From the NCBI GenBank assembly GCA_023078555.1, contig CM041197.1:3931310-3995309 (forward strand): a DNA stretch of 64,000 nt. The letters are read 5' to 3'. The stretch's first letter is position 1. The number at the start of each line of letters is the position of its first letter. Source of the DNA: Ulva prolifera (Eukaryota > Chlorophyta > Ulvophyceae > Ulvales > Ulvaceae). The position numbers were made by a program, and so were the translations under genes. The notes beneath the pieces are model-generated. The model saw nothing but the letters and a program-made list of their open reading frames with translations, ran no database searches and was not told the origin of the DNA. This document shows positions 27,717-39,613 of the stretch, one piece after another.

Positions 27717-30700
27717 AGCCATAGTCTACCTTGCACATGCCCCATCTGTATGCACTCCACGATGGATGCCCTCGGCATAGCTATAGGATCGCACCACCCC
27801 AATTTCATCCGATTGAGCTTGACTTCACAAACCCATGGCCAGCCCGGTGAACTTGCACGTGAACGCGTGTTCTTGCCGGCAGATGCTCACGACTTGTGAC
27901 CTGCAAAAGCACCCGGTCAACAACCGACAAAATGAAGGGCACCACGACGGTCCAGATCGAGCAGCAAAGAAGCAGCAGTAAACAGGCGCCATGTAATATT
28001 ACTGCTTCTGTACATGTGTAATCTGAGAATTGAAGTTTGTCTAAGGCACGGAGTTGAACGGACATGACCTCGGACAGCCGCTCTACAAGCAAGGTGAACA
28101 TGCTTCATGCAATCAGGCGCCATCGCACATCCGAAGCGATAGCGTAGCAGAAGATGGCATACGAAGTAGTTCCAAAGTGGTAGAAGGCACCATCTCGAAC
28201 AGAACAATGTGTGCGCCTCGACGATAGGCACAACAGCTGCGTCTAGATCTTCTACGCCTTTGCAAGGTAGTAATGTTCACGACGGCGCTGTCAGACATAT
28301 ACTCAAGTCATACCTTGTATCATTCTTCAAGTGAGCATGTCGGAAGTTGCGCAGGGGCAATGACGCCTGCGACTGTTGCTTGCTAACAAGGAGACGCCAG
28401 CCCAGTAGTGAAAGAACCGCTTACGATTCACTCCACATGATACAGCAATACCCACAGCCTGAGATTAAATGATTCTTCAGGCGCCCTAGTCTTCAAGCTA
28501 CGTTGCAATGAACATGTCGGTGCGCCCGCACAAGCAGTACACGTACGACATCGACCTGATGTCATCGCTGTAGCACTCCAAGGCCTTGCGACAGCACAGT
28601 TTCTTGATCATACATTTGTACGCATGATGCAATGTGTAGAACTTAACAGCTCACACATGGAGATCGCGCCTGGACTGGCGAGCGTTCTCGCCGCACGGCG
28701 CATGCACGCATGCATGCATAAACAGCATGGCCGTGTGTGTGGCGTTTGTGGACCCACTAGTGCACGCAACGCTGACAGTCCCAGGTCTCCACTACACAGA
28801 CCTCACGGTGCCTTCTGGCGCTAGCATGAACCCCACATGATTGACGACACCGAAAGCAGAGCAGCAATGGCGGTATATATGAACCATGTACGTTCTAGTG
28901 TTACAACTGGATATCCATATGCAGTGATATCAATATTCACATGCAAGACAAGTGGCAATAAATTGTAGTATATGCAATGCTGCTGTGCTACCTCGAAGCA
29001 GATTGCTGTTCACACCCTTTTCGCATATATGCTGAGACATGCCTTATAATACCTATAGCTATAGCTAGCAGCAAATGTACACAGCATCGCCATGACACAG
29101 TTGGACCGTGTCAGTCAGTGGAGAAAGTTGTATGCATGCTGTCAACCTTTACTGCCCTCAGCCGCTGCATGGCCATCTCAGTGGCTGCTTGACACTATCC
29201 TTTCCATAATGGTCGCAAGGCCTGGGTGTTGCCGCCGTTGTAGCTAGAACGCAGTTGAGACTTCACCTATAAACTCTCTGCATCCAAAGTCTGTACTGCA
29301 GCCACAGGGGCGATGCTGTGCCTATAGTACTGCGTTCTGAATTTAAAGGAAGCTAGGCCATTCTGTGAGTATCGGCCACCTCAAGTCAGGAGGCGCTCCG
29401 CCAGGCAAACTCGTCTTTGGCCACTCATGATCAGGTTGTCGGTGTCTGGGATGTTCCAACATCTGTACATGTACAGATGTGCACCATGGACGTGCATGCG
29501 TGTTTGTGCGGGTGAGCAGGGTGTGCACATGGCCTCCCCCCTCTCTGCTGGCAGAGGCGTATAGTGTGCCAGTGGCTATGTCGCTGCATTATACACCAGT
29601 AATAGCTCGGCAATGCATTGTGATGTCAGCAACACCGCGTCCTCTACACCCGCACGCGGTGCAGAGGGTGTGACAGCAATGCTGTCCATCGCAGCCACAG
29701 CACAGCGGCACTTGGTGTTTCTGTGCTGTTGTGGCCTCTGCCCCCGCACGCGGTGCAGAGGGTGTGACAGCGATGCTGTCCATCGCAGCCACAGCACAGC
29801 GGCACTTGGTGTTTCTGTACTGGTTTGGCCTCTGCCCCTGCACGCGGTGCAGAGGGTGTGACAGCAATGCTGTCCATCGCAGCCACAGCGCAGCAGCACT
29901 TGGTGTTTCTGTGCTGGTGTGGCCTCTGCCCCCGCACGCGGTGCAGAGGGTGTGACAGCAATGCTGTCCATCGCAGCCACAGCACAGCGGCACTTGGTGT
30001 TTCTGTGCTGTTGTGGCCTCTGCCCCCGCACGCGGTGCAGAGGGTGTGACAGCAATGCTGTCCATCGCAGCCACAGCGCAGCAGCACTTGGTGTTTCTGT
30101 GCTGGTGTGGTCTCTGCCCCCGCACGCGGTGCAGAGGGTGTGACAGCGATGCTGTCCATCGCAGCCACAGCGCAGCAGCACTTGGTGTTTCTGTGCTGGT
30201 GTGGCCTCTGCCTCCGCACGCGGTGCAGAGGGTGTGACAGCAATGCTGTCCATCGCAGCCACAGCACAGCGGCACTTGGTGTTTCTGTGCTGTTGTGGCC
30301 TCTGCCCCCGCACGCGGTGCAGAGGGTGTGACAGCGATGCTGTCCATCGCAGCCACAGCGCAGCAGCACTTGGTGTTTCTGTGCTGGTGTGGCCTCTGCC
30401 TCCGCACGCGGTGCAGAGGGTGTGACAGCAATGCTGTCCATCGCAGCCACAGCACAGCGGCACTTGGTGTTTCTGTGCTGTTGTGGCCTCTGCCCCCGCA
30501 CGCGGTGCAGAGGGTGTGACAGCGATGCTGTCCATCGCAGCCACAGCACAGCGGCACTTGGTGTTTCTGTACTGGTTTGGCCTCTGCCCCTGCACGCGGT
30601 GCAGAGGGTGTGACAGCAATGCTGTCCATCGCAGCCACAGCACAGCGGCACTTGGTGTTTCTGTACTGGTTTGGCCTCTGCCCCTGCACGCGGTGCAGAG

Positions 30701-31070
30701 GGTGTGACAGCAATGCTGTCCATCGCAGCCACAGCGCAGCAGCACTTGGTGTTTCTGTGCTGGTGTGGCCTCTGCCCCCGCACGCGGTGCAGAGGGTGTG
30801 ACAGCAATGCTGTCCATCGCAGCCACAGCATAGCGGCACTTGGTGTTTCTGTGCTGTTGTGGCCTCTGCCCCCGCACGCGGTGCAGAGGGTGTGACAGCA
30901 ATGCTGTCCATCGCAGCCACAGCATAGCGGCACTTGGTGTTTCTGTGCTGTTGTGGCCTCTGCCCCCGCACGCGGTGCAGAGGGTGTGACAGCAATGCTG
31001 TCCATCGCAGCCACAGCATAGCGGCACTTGGTGTTTCTGTGCTGTTGTGGCCTCTGCCCCCGCACGCGGT
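27717..31070 (+). repeat. Inverted segmental duplication, arm 1 (partner 42180-47100)
   Basis: It aligns in reverse complement with 42180-47100 through CAGCCATAGTCTACC, the 27.9-28.3 kb block, GCATGTCGGAAGTTGCGCAG, TGGCGCTAGCATGAACCCC and the 94-bp satellite. It lacks the two insertions present in arm 2, so it shows their empty sites at 28296-28298 and about 27911-27927. ORFs in it are not convincing. Confidence 0.85.
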
Positions 31071-31075
31071 GCAGA
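29650..31075 (+). repeat. 94-bp satellite array, about 15 units
   Basis: The repeating unit reads CTGCCCCCGCACGCGGTGCA, GAGGGTGTGACAGC, ATGCTGTCCATCGCAGCC and CACTTGGTGTTTCTGT. Variant units (GTTGTGG, GGTGTGG, GGTTTGG) alternate. The last unit decays at about 31075. It is the same satellite as at 42180-43660, in the opposite orientation. Confidence 0.95.
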
Positions 31076-32170
31076 GCCTCTGACGGGGTGGAAGTGATGC
31101 TGCCCATCACAGCCGCAGCAGATTGAAATTGGCATCGGGTGTTTCTGTGTTGTGCCCTCTGCCCCCTCGCGCATTGCAGAGGGGGTGATGATGATGCTAC
31201 ACGCATCAGCCGCCTGGTCGATGTGCACATGTGCGTCCAGGGCATTGTGCGTGGCGATGACGACGTATCACATCCATGGTTATAGCAACATCCACTGGGG
31301 AATTGACACCGCCCAACTCGATGGTACGGGGCTGCAGGCCCCTTGCATCAGTCGGGCCTACTGAGACCACAACCAGCCGCATCTACACAGAGCAGCTGCT
31401 TGTTGCTGCAATTTCAAAAGACTACGTAATGTCCATTGGGCTTTGCAATTGTGTCCAAGAATTCCAGCTGATACCAGACAGTGTACGTACAGCGCTACCT
31501 GGACGAGCTTGGTGATGCGGCCTCCCAGTGCTCACCGAGTCCTCAGCTACACTCGCAGACTATATTGGTGTTTCTGTTACCCTCTCGGCTATCCTGAAGC
31601 TAAACTGGCGACGAGTCAGCAGCCATTACCCGCTCGACAACAGTTGTTCCTCTGATGGGGCGCCATCCGTGCAGGCTCACTGAACAAAGGGCCGAGTCTG
31701 GATCACATGGATGTTACAGGAGTACCTGCAATATCATCATGACCAGGCCGTCCAAGCGTGTCCTCGTGCGCTGCTCACGCCTGTACATGTTCTCCCGCGC
31801 GTGAGTGATCCCCGCCACCATGGCCATGGCGTCGCGAAGCAGACTTGTATACGGAGTGACCAATGATTATGCAAAGCCTCGCACGTTACTGCGGATGCCT
31901 CTTCTGTCGAGCCGGGCGCCTGGGTGTCCACATGCAGATGCAAAGCCTCACACTGTGCCATGCCTGCCATAGCTACGAGTCACTTGCAAGTTGATCATCA
32001 AAGCAATTGCGTGTCGACCACGATCTATGTTCAGTAGGGCGGGCAGAGCATCGCGGTGCTCAAGTACTAGTGTCGTGCTTGGGTAGCTTGTCCAAGTTCG
32101 TGTTGGCGGAACGTGCTCGTTGTGTTTTGTGGCGTTAACTAATTACCTTCCGTTGAGCGGATTCCAATTA
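31076..32170. other. Intergenic, degraded satellite edge then nothing recognised
   Basis: The first ~120 bp are a decayed satellite unit (CCCTCTGCCCCCTCGCGCAT). The rest has only short ORFs. Confidence 0.5.
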
Positions 32171-32309
32171 TTCAAAGTCCTCAGCACTTCCGGCACCTCG
32201 CATCCGATGACATCGGAAAGCTGTGGAGAGGTGACGGAGAGGTAACGGGCTTTCGAAATCTGTCGGACGATATCCGGATCCATCTCGTAATGTTGCCATT
32301 CTCCTAGTG
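32171..32309 (+). mobile_element. CACTA family-1 right end, abutting transposase B
   Basis: It ends CCATTCTCCTAGTG and matches the right end of copy A over ~115 bp. Its orientation makes it the right end of an element lying to the left, so it interrupts the transposase gene of copy B. No left partner was found. Confidence 0.75.
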
Positions 32310-34534
32310 GAAGATGCCGCTTCTTCCTCCGGGGTGAGTGATTTCCCTTTCAGGGGCCCGTCGGCATAGCAGGGCACGGGCTGCAGCAGAGGGAGATGGT
32401 GTCCCATCCACCTGCATCGCCGTGGCATGCATGACAGCAGATGTAAGCTGGACAGGTTCGTGAGGCAGCACTAGCAGGAAAGTCTTTACAAACTTAAGTG
32501 ACCACCACGAACCTGACGGTGTTGGCGGGGTAATCCCACACGCCGTTTTGGGCACATCTGAAACATGCCCTCTTCGCTGTGTGGCCGATGCTGTTGGTAA
32601 GTTTCTCCAGCCATGGGATATCCCCCTCCACACAGCACAACACCGGCCACACGTGCAGTACCTCGCCCCCTGGCAGTGTGATTTCGAGTGCCTCCTTGCC
32701 AGCTCCTGCAGTCAAGCCATCACATAATCCCGGGGCCAGACACTACGTGATCGGGAACTATACACATCACCCGGCAGTGACGAGGCAGGCAAGGTAAGTG
32801 CGCGCCGGGATCATGCTTCTTGAAGAACGCCATCACGGACTCCAGAATGCTGGCCATGCATGTCGGTTCGGATGGCCCCTCCACCACTCCAAGGGGAATC
32901 CAGGCCACATTGGTACTTGAGAGATGGGGCGGCAGGTCAAGCAGGCGGATCCCCCAGATGGTGACCCCGTGCTGCTTGTTGACATACAGCTGGGCCCCGT
33001 CTCCCCCTGCAAGAGACGCGACTGGCAGGGGTATGAGGCAGAGGGTCTCAACTCGCGGAGTGGCATATGCGTGACGTTTCGGTGTGCCTGATAGCCACAG
33101 ACTCAGATGAGGTGATGGAGCGCACCGAGGCTGAACAGCAGGACAAGCTCCCGATGCTTTGGCTTGAGGATTTTTCCCCCACACGCCAGGTTGAGGGCCT
33201 TTCCAGCCGGGGAGTTGAGGAAGCTGCTTTTGTCTTTGACAGCTGTTGCCCTGGCTTCCCGTACGCTCGTCAGCAGCCCCGGCTGTAGGAGGAGGTCTTT
33301 CAGCGAGGCTTCTTCGCCAAAGAAGAAAGCTGAGCGCACTGGGACACCCTTCCCTGTGAGATCGACATCGAATCGCTGTTGACAACAACCAGGGCTTCCG
33401 CAGGTGTCCGCCAGATGCTGGTGATGGTCACCCGGATCAAGTGGGGGGAACAAGGTCCAGCATTGGGGACAAACGTGGCGCGTCACAGAGGAAACGGGCG
33501 GGACACCCAAGACCGCCTTGACAAGGTGGAAGGAGGGAGGGAAAAGGTTGCCATCGGGTAGCAGGAGGTAATGTATGAACCTGCACCACGTATCGACGAC
33601 CACGTCTTGTATGCGAAAGAGGCTCTTCAACTGGGCAATCCACATGCACACCGTGATGACGGTAAGGGCGCTGCCGGTGTATATGTGTTTCATGCGTTGG
33701 TCATGCCACCAGGCGCCCGTGCCCTTCCGGGCCCCTGTGGTGGGGAGCGGGCCGTCGTCATCCGCCTCCTGCATTTGCAAAGATCCGGCTAGTCCCACGG
33801 AGGAGTACAAGCAGATTCACAGCATTGCATGTAATGGAAGATGTGGACACACCACGGATTCGTCTGAACTGTAGTCCGTCTCTGAGGAGAAGGCAATGGA
33901 GTCTGAGGTGTCTGAGTCGTCGTCTGAAAAATGTGCGGGGCCCTCGGCATAGTCGCTTTCGGACGGTGGGGGCAGCTGTACACAATCCCAATACATCGGA
34001 GTGGCATTGGGCGAGAGGGCAAGAAACAACAAAGGGACAGGAGCGCTGACACCCATGGTCATCACGAGCCACTGTCCTGCCGATCTGCATCATGATCAGG
34101 CAATCCGGGACTCAGCACGGTCAACTACCGCAGGTACGCACGTCGAAGAGGTCGTCGGAGTGGGCGGGGTAATTGGGGGGACCCCCCACGTACAGAGGGG
34201 ATGGTGGTCTCCCAGAGGGACCGGCCCCGTCGTGTATGCCGATGACGTCATCATCGGCAGCATCGGAGGTCGGGCCCGTGGCTGGCCTCGAGACTGGGCC
34301 CGCGTCGTCGTGTCCACCAGCGGCTCTCCGCGCTGCGGGTGCTACTCTCAGTAACCTGCTGCAGGGATCGTGATGGTTTTGGGCGGTGGTGTGCCGGGCA
34401 AACTTCTCACCACAGGCTAGACACTGTTATTTCAACGGTTCCTTCCCCGTCGGCTCGGGAGGGACCAGGCGCTTACAGTTCGCTTTGGCAATCAACTCGT
34501 TCACCTCATGCTTCTTCAGTCTAGACTGGGCCAT
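32310..34534 (-). pseudogene. Tnp2-like CACTA transposase, copy B, nonsense and 3'-truncated
   Basis: The N-terminus (MAQSRLKKHEVNELIAKANC) aligns with copy A, but TAA at 34427-34429 interrupts it just before the zinc finger (CLACGEKFARHTTAQNH). Further exons remain recognisable: SVTRHVCPQCWTLFP and GKGVPVRSAFFFGEEASLKD in 33700-33110, GGDGAQLYVNKQHG near 33010, and CCVEGDIPWLEKL with KRACFRCAQNGVW at 32640-32530. The C-terminal exons of copy A (VRLPLYLNL onward) are absent because a CACTA end lies at 32309. It should encode no active transposase. Confidence 0.8.
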
Positions 34535-34866
34535 CATAGCCAGCCGTACGTAAGCATACTTGTGATGAAGTTACACGACAGCGCGGACTTCGGCGATGAC
34601 CGTTCCGTTACGCTGGCATTAAGTACTACAAATAACTCCCTGTCGTGCCGTGTTCGCCCTGTCGCCACGATCCCCGGCGAGGCGCCGGGGTATCGAGGCA
34701 GCCAACCATTTGAAGGCAGACCGCTCGACGACGCTACGTTGGCATACCATTCAAAGCACGGAGCAGCAAAGCATTCCGGAACGACGCGATCTGTTAGCTT
34801 GCATCCTAACAGGCCTTCCACGGTAGCGACTGCGTATCTTAATTCCGGTTTGTCTAATCCCCCAAC
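34535..34866. promoter_or_regulatory. Divergent intergenic region, copy B
   Basis: These 332 bp separate the transposase and accessory gene starts, nearly the same spacing as in copy A (331 bp). A GC-rich palindrome, CCCCGGCGAGGCGCCGGGG, lies at about 34670-34688. Promoter function is inferred from position only. Confidence 0.35.
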
Positions 34867-37183
34867 ATGTCCAATCTGCAGTTCACGTTCCTCCGCGCCT
34901 CGCCCGTCGTCATCGAGAAAGAAGTTATAGATGACGGAGAAAACGGAGCAGGGATGCTTGACGTGCTGGTAAGCAACGTCTGGAGCAGGGGTGCCGGCGT
35001 CGACGGGTTGACTCTGACGTCAACCGTCGACAAAGACAGCTCCGTTGATGTCGACAGTGTCGAGAAACTGAAGACGTGCGTGAAGTACTTCTTCAGGAAA
35101 GGCACAATCGCTGGACTGCTGAAGCCGCCTGTGCTGGTGAAGGCGCTGGGCAAGGGCAGAGGGAGCATGGGACAAGCGTCGACAGCCATCGGTACTGCAC
35201 ACTCCACAGCAACGGCCTTGACTGCGGACCCCGCAGCTGACGTGCGATGGGAAAAGATGAAGGATGCGGTGCTGATGTGGACGGAAGACATGAGATCCAC
35301 GGTGAAGGAAATGGCCGCTGCCCACAAGGAAGGCAAGATCGTGCAGGCACTAGTGAACCTGGACGCCCCAGCCGACGAGAAGGTGTGGGTCGGGAGTATT
35401 CTAACGAAAGCTCAGGCGGACGCACTCGGAAAAGCTGCATATGGGGTACGGCTGCTGTATCCGACTAACAACGTGATTGCAACCTGAGGTCCACTGCCAC
35501 CCCGTCAGGGCCACGGGATTGCATGCCACCGACTTTCTGTGTAGATTCTTGCGGCACTTCAGAGTGGCCATTCGCGGTCAGTATGCAGTGACGGGTATCG
35601 TGTACAGGTTGGCAAAACAGGTGAAGCGTACGAAGTTGCGACTAATATCAATCATGCTTTCTACAGCCAGCACGGCCATTTGAACGCAACGACCAAAGAG
35701 TGTGCCTCTGCTCGTGCTCGGGTTTCCTCTTGGGTTATGCCGTATATGTTGCCGTGCCCAACGGTGGAAAAGGCGGAGAAGGGGAGCTTGCAATATCCGC
35801 CCAGACGGAGGTGACCCGATGTGCAGGAAGTATTCGAGACGGGCGTGGGACCATAACACGTCGCTGCGGAGGAAGCCTGCCTCTCGCGCGGACAGGAAGC
35901 TTCTAGCGGCAATGCAAGTGTTCCAGACCTCCAAGGCATGTCCTCCTCCTTGGTCAGAGCTGGAGTGGCCATTCGGCGAATGGCCACTCCAGCGCGGCAT
36001 GCATTGTCCTGCACTGCACGCGCCTGGAGTGGCCATTCGGCGAATGGCCGCTCCAGCGCGGCGCGGCCTGCATGAATCTGTACTTGCATGGCCAATGACT
36101 GGCCATTCGGCGAATGGCTACTGTGTTCAGACAAACGTGTTTCGTGCGCAGTTCACCGTGAGAGGAGACCGCCTCCCTATTGCTGGCGAACCCATGAAAA
36201 CCCCCCACGCATGGGCTATGGAGGACGGTCTGTATGTGTGCGAAGGAATCGCCAAGGTTGCTGCAGCCAAGCGCGCCATCGAAGGGACCGCTGACTCTCC
36301 CGTCCAACGGGGCAAGAGACCGAGGAAGACCGGGAAGGTACATTCTCACCACACGCTGCACTGCCCGCCTCAGGATGGCCATTCAGTGACACCGGGATTG
36401 TACGGGCGCATGTGTGGGCGGCATGTGCCATGATTCGAGACAGCCATGCGGGTACAGGCTCCCACCGCATCCAAGTCAGGAAGACGGGGCACTCATTCCA
36501 GCAGCGGACGGCGCACAATGCTCGCTGACTTTTCTCCCCGGCGGCCAGGGCTGCAGCGAGAACCAAGGGCAGAACGCGCTGCTGAACAGGACAGTGAGCA
36601 CGAGCCGGACGTGGAAGAGGTGGGTCACGATCAGAAGGATGAAGAGGAAGAGCCTGGTTCTCCCCAGCGTGCAGACGATCGCAGCGAGTCGCCGGAGATG
36701 GAATTACAAGCCGCGGCGCCGGTAAGCCCTCTTACGATTTGTGTCAATGTGTGCCTAGTCCGATTGTAATTGCCCCACCCATCATCAGACCAGGTGTAAG
36801 AGCGCATGTACGTTGCAGAAGTCCAAAAAAGCACTTGAGAAGCGGAAGGCCAAGGCAGACAGGGAGGCCGACCTACAAGCGCGCAGGGATATTCGGAAAA
36901 ATATTGAGGATTGCAAGGCTAAGCTGGCAAAGCATCAGCCCAGAAGCAAGGGTGCGAATATGCAGCAATTAAAACAACAGCTGAGTGTATTGACAGTATG
37001 GCACTACCCCGATACACTTGATCTGACATGTGACACCAATGTCTGCAATAGTAGCAATATTTCTGTGACAGTCACTCAATCCACGAATGCATCAGAGCCA
37101 CAGACTCATGCAGCTGGTATTGCATGCAGGAGGAGTTGGCAAAGGTTCAAGACGCCTTACTAGATGGCCCCCAGGACGAGTAG
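34867..37183 (+). CDS. CACTA accessory (TnpA-like) protein, copy B, intact five-exon gene
   Basis: The exons are 34867-35472, 36152-36337, 36476-36721, 36819-36995 and 37130-37183. Every intron is phase 0 with GT-AG ends, giving 422 aa without a stop. Residues 1-202 are an unrecognised N-terminal domain (MSNLQFTFLRASPVVIEKEV; VDSVEKLKTCVKYFFRKG). Exon 2 carries QFTVRGDRL and MKTPHAWAMEDGLYVCEG. Exon 3 is basic, then acidic (DEEEEPGSP). Exon 4 is a predicted coiled coil (EKRKAKADREADLQARRD). Exon 5 ends EELAKVQDALLDGPQDE. Exons 2, 4 and 5 are supported by matching exons in copy C. Binding to transposon repeats by analogy with En/Spm TnpA is inference; no DNA-binding motif was recognised. Confidence 0.8.
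35962..36121. repeat. Three type I palindromes in intron 1 of accessory gene B
   Basis: GAGTGGCCATTCG-G-CGAATGGCCACTC (13-bp arms) occurs at about 35963. Near-copies lie at about 36027 and 36100, ending about 30 bp before exon 2. Half-sites occur at about 35560 and 36375. Confidence 0.9.
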
Positions 37184-37427
37184 ACATTCCTGAGCATTGA
37201 TTGGTTGTAGTTGGGCCACCTCAGTCCATCTTGCAGCCCGGACATAGGTCCTTAGCCCGGTCGTGTCCAGGGAATGTCACGGGAGTCTGTCAATGGCGAA
37301 TGTGAGGGAGTGATTGTTCGATCTGTATGATACTCAATATGAATAAGGATAGCTCCAGCAGTGTAAGCACCGAGAGCACATGAATGCAGGCATGTTGCCA
37401 TTTCCCATGCCGTGTTCATGTTCCTCA

Positions 37428-37600
37428 AATGATCACAAACAAAACAGCCATATCATCCTTCCAACATATCACTATCCTCCTGCACCCCGCTTACACGAGC
37501 GCAACCAAGCCAATGAGCACAAACAAAACAGCCACATCATGCTTCCAACAGATCACTATCCTACTTGCACCCCGCTTACACGAGAGCAACCAAGCCTGAC
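37428..37600 (+). repeat. Imperfect tandem duplication (~80 bp)
   Basis: ACAAACAAAACAGCCA, CATATCACTATCCT and CACCCCGCTTACACGAG occur twice in order, 3' of accessory gene B. Confidence 0.8.
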
Positions 37601-37933
37601 CAAATAACGCCCGTGACGCCACAGGTCACGCCTGGGCCAGTGTCTACAAGTGCACACCTCACGGAACCATACGTGATCATCCCAAGCCAGACGTCACAGG
37701 TCACCATTCCTACGGCCCAGCCTGTGCTTTCCGCCGCCTCATGGCGGACGCCAGACGGATACGAGACGGATCCGAAATTTAGTGCAAACGTCCGTATCTT
37801 GTCCGCCGGACGCACAACGGAACCGTATTATCCTCCGTTCAACCTCCGATTGTGCTCCGAAGGCAGGCTAGCCACAAAAGGCGTTCCCCTTGGGCGTGCC
37901 GTACGGGAAACGGAACATCCTACCTACCTCCGT

Positions 37934-38210
37934 GTTCGAATGCAAGCGCGAGTGGAAGCGTCATACCGTAACTTTAGTTGGGCGAAATGTTAAGTATGTG
38001 TGCGGAGTATATAGCACATGACGCCTGAGATCTGGGATCACACCTGCATAGTCAGTATCTGAGTCAGATACTTGAACCATGACCTTGTTCGACCTATACA
38101 AAGAGCTGGAATGTGTCTTCTTATTTGCGGGCTGGTGACTGCCACGTGTCACCCCGTGCGTGCATCCGCATGTGCACATGCCTTGTGCGCTACGAGGCAC
38201 TTTCACAAAA
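37934..38210 (+). mobile_element. Single 277-bp copy of the 470-repeat element with 6-bp target duplication
   Basis: CTCCGT flanks it at 37928-37933 and 38211-38216. It starts GTTCGAATGCAAGCGCGAG and ends GAGGCACTTTCACAAAA, matching the first part of the 470-bp tandem units. It lies inside the right terminal region of CACTA copy B, so it inserted after that element. Confidence 0.75.
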
Positions 38211-38341
38211 CTCCGTCACCTCGCCCCGATAGTCCGTGCAACCTACGCCAGGCCTCCACCCATTCTCCGAAGGCAGTCCAACTGCTCCTCCGTACACACT
38301 ATGTCAGCTCTCCGATTCACCGTGTCGCCATTCTTCTAGTG

Positions 38342-38693
38342 GTTGTATGTTTATATATACAGCGTGAGCCTGGCGAGCAAATAATCAGTGGAGCGAGCAA
38401 AACAGTATTTTGGCATCCCGTTGGAATATTAATCACAACATTACAGCGGGATAGCCCTCTGAAAATGACAAGCCTCATAGGGGCAACATCTCAGGTATTC
38501 GAAAATTTCAGCGGGAAATTGCCCCGAAAAAAAAATGGTCATGTAGAGCATAGTGCAGGGATGATCACATCACCGATCATGGCACATCACCGATCATGGC
38601 ACCATAGCCACCAGGGCCACCGAGATCTGCTTTGTGGCAAAAAAATTTGTGGCTGCAGAGGTCCATGTCACAGACAATCATGGTCACATATGT
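38342..38693. other. Intergenic, nothing recognised
   Basis: This is flank beyond the right end of copy B. It contains a short duplication of CATCACCGATCATGGCAC at about 38567-38603. Confidence 0.5.
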
Positions 38694-38960
38694 GTGTCAC
38701 AAGGACAAAGCAAGCAAGGCAGGTAGCACCGCGAGCAACAACCCTGAGTTCACATATTTGCCGATTGCAGATTTGGGCCAGGACCCGACATTCACGTGTG
38801 TGCATGCATGCATGGACTTGCACAAGTTATGCAAAATATCTTGCATATACGATACTCACAGCAAAATTAGTTGTCATTCATAATTTTCATGTTACCTACT
38901 CTGAACTTCATTCGCAACTATAGATCGCGAGGCCCACGGCAACATCACGTGTTGAGTGAC
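38694..38960 (-). mobile_element. Family-1 retroelement fragment
   Basis: It starts TGTGTCACAAGGACAAAGC, then CAGGTAGCACCGCGAG, the family-1 3' end in minus orientation. The inner part resembles 10921-11130. Confidence 0.6.
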
Positions 38961-39559
38961 TCCCTCTGGTTTGCGGCTGCCTGTTAACCAACGTTGGTTT
39001 GATTCACATTGGCTCTCCGAAGGCCGACTTCAAGGGAGTGTATATAGATGGTTTGTAAGTAATGAGGCCACCTAGCCCCTGAAATCCGCAGCCGAAACAG
39101 TTGAGTTGCAACTGTGAAAGACTGGTGCCATGGTGTTGGGGCATGTTATGGTTGTTTGTGCCTCGAGTGAGGTCCAAAAATGGCATGTTCAGCTTCAGAA
39201 TGAAACTGCACGACACCCAGGGCTACCACCACTGTACCCACTGTACTCATACGATAATTAAACAGCGTTGCGGACATGCAGCAATATCGATGCTGCCATG
39301 TGCAGCCTCTGCCAAATCCACCAGCATATGTGTTTCACAGCCTATCAATCAGGATTTATATCGCCTCGCATCTCCAAAACCCGCCATCCCTCAAGTTCAG
39401 CTTTCATCTCGCTCTGCATGCTGCCTGATCGCCCATTTGTTGTGCGCCAAATCCCGTGTGCACCTCCGGAATTCAACTTAGACAATTGTCGTTTCCGTGA
39501 AAGCAGCTGTAGCTGATCTCGCGTCTTTCTAAGTAATATTGCGCTGAGGGGGTTTTGAT
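38961..39559. other. Intergenic, nothing recognised
   Basis: There are short ORFs only and no repeat match noticed. Confidence 0.45.
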
Positions 39560-39613
39560 TCAGTTTTGGCGTGCGGCATGATGCATGCATGGTGATGACG
39601 CGAAGAGAGCGAT

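Larger units (their letters stand above)
32310..38341 (+). mobile_element. CACTA-type transposon, family 1, copy B (left end missing)
   Basis: The right end at 38341 reads, on the minus strand, CACTAGAAGAATGGCGACA. It holds a transposase pseudogene (minus) and an intact accessory gene (plus) in the same layout as copy A. The left side is cut at 32309 by another family-1 end. Subterminal CGGAAC/GTTCCG motifs occur at 37730-37920. Confidence 0.85.

Noticed and set aside
27917..28231. ORFs conserved between duplication arms (near 28.0 and 46.6 kb)
   Set aside because: Similarity reflects the duplication; frames and stops differ between arms.
29576..31245. Long satellite ORFs as a repeat protein gene
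   Set aside because: Three overlapping frames are equally open, no start context or splice sites are seen, and the inverted array at 42.2-43.7 kb does not conserve a frame.
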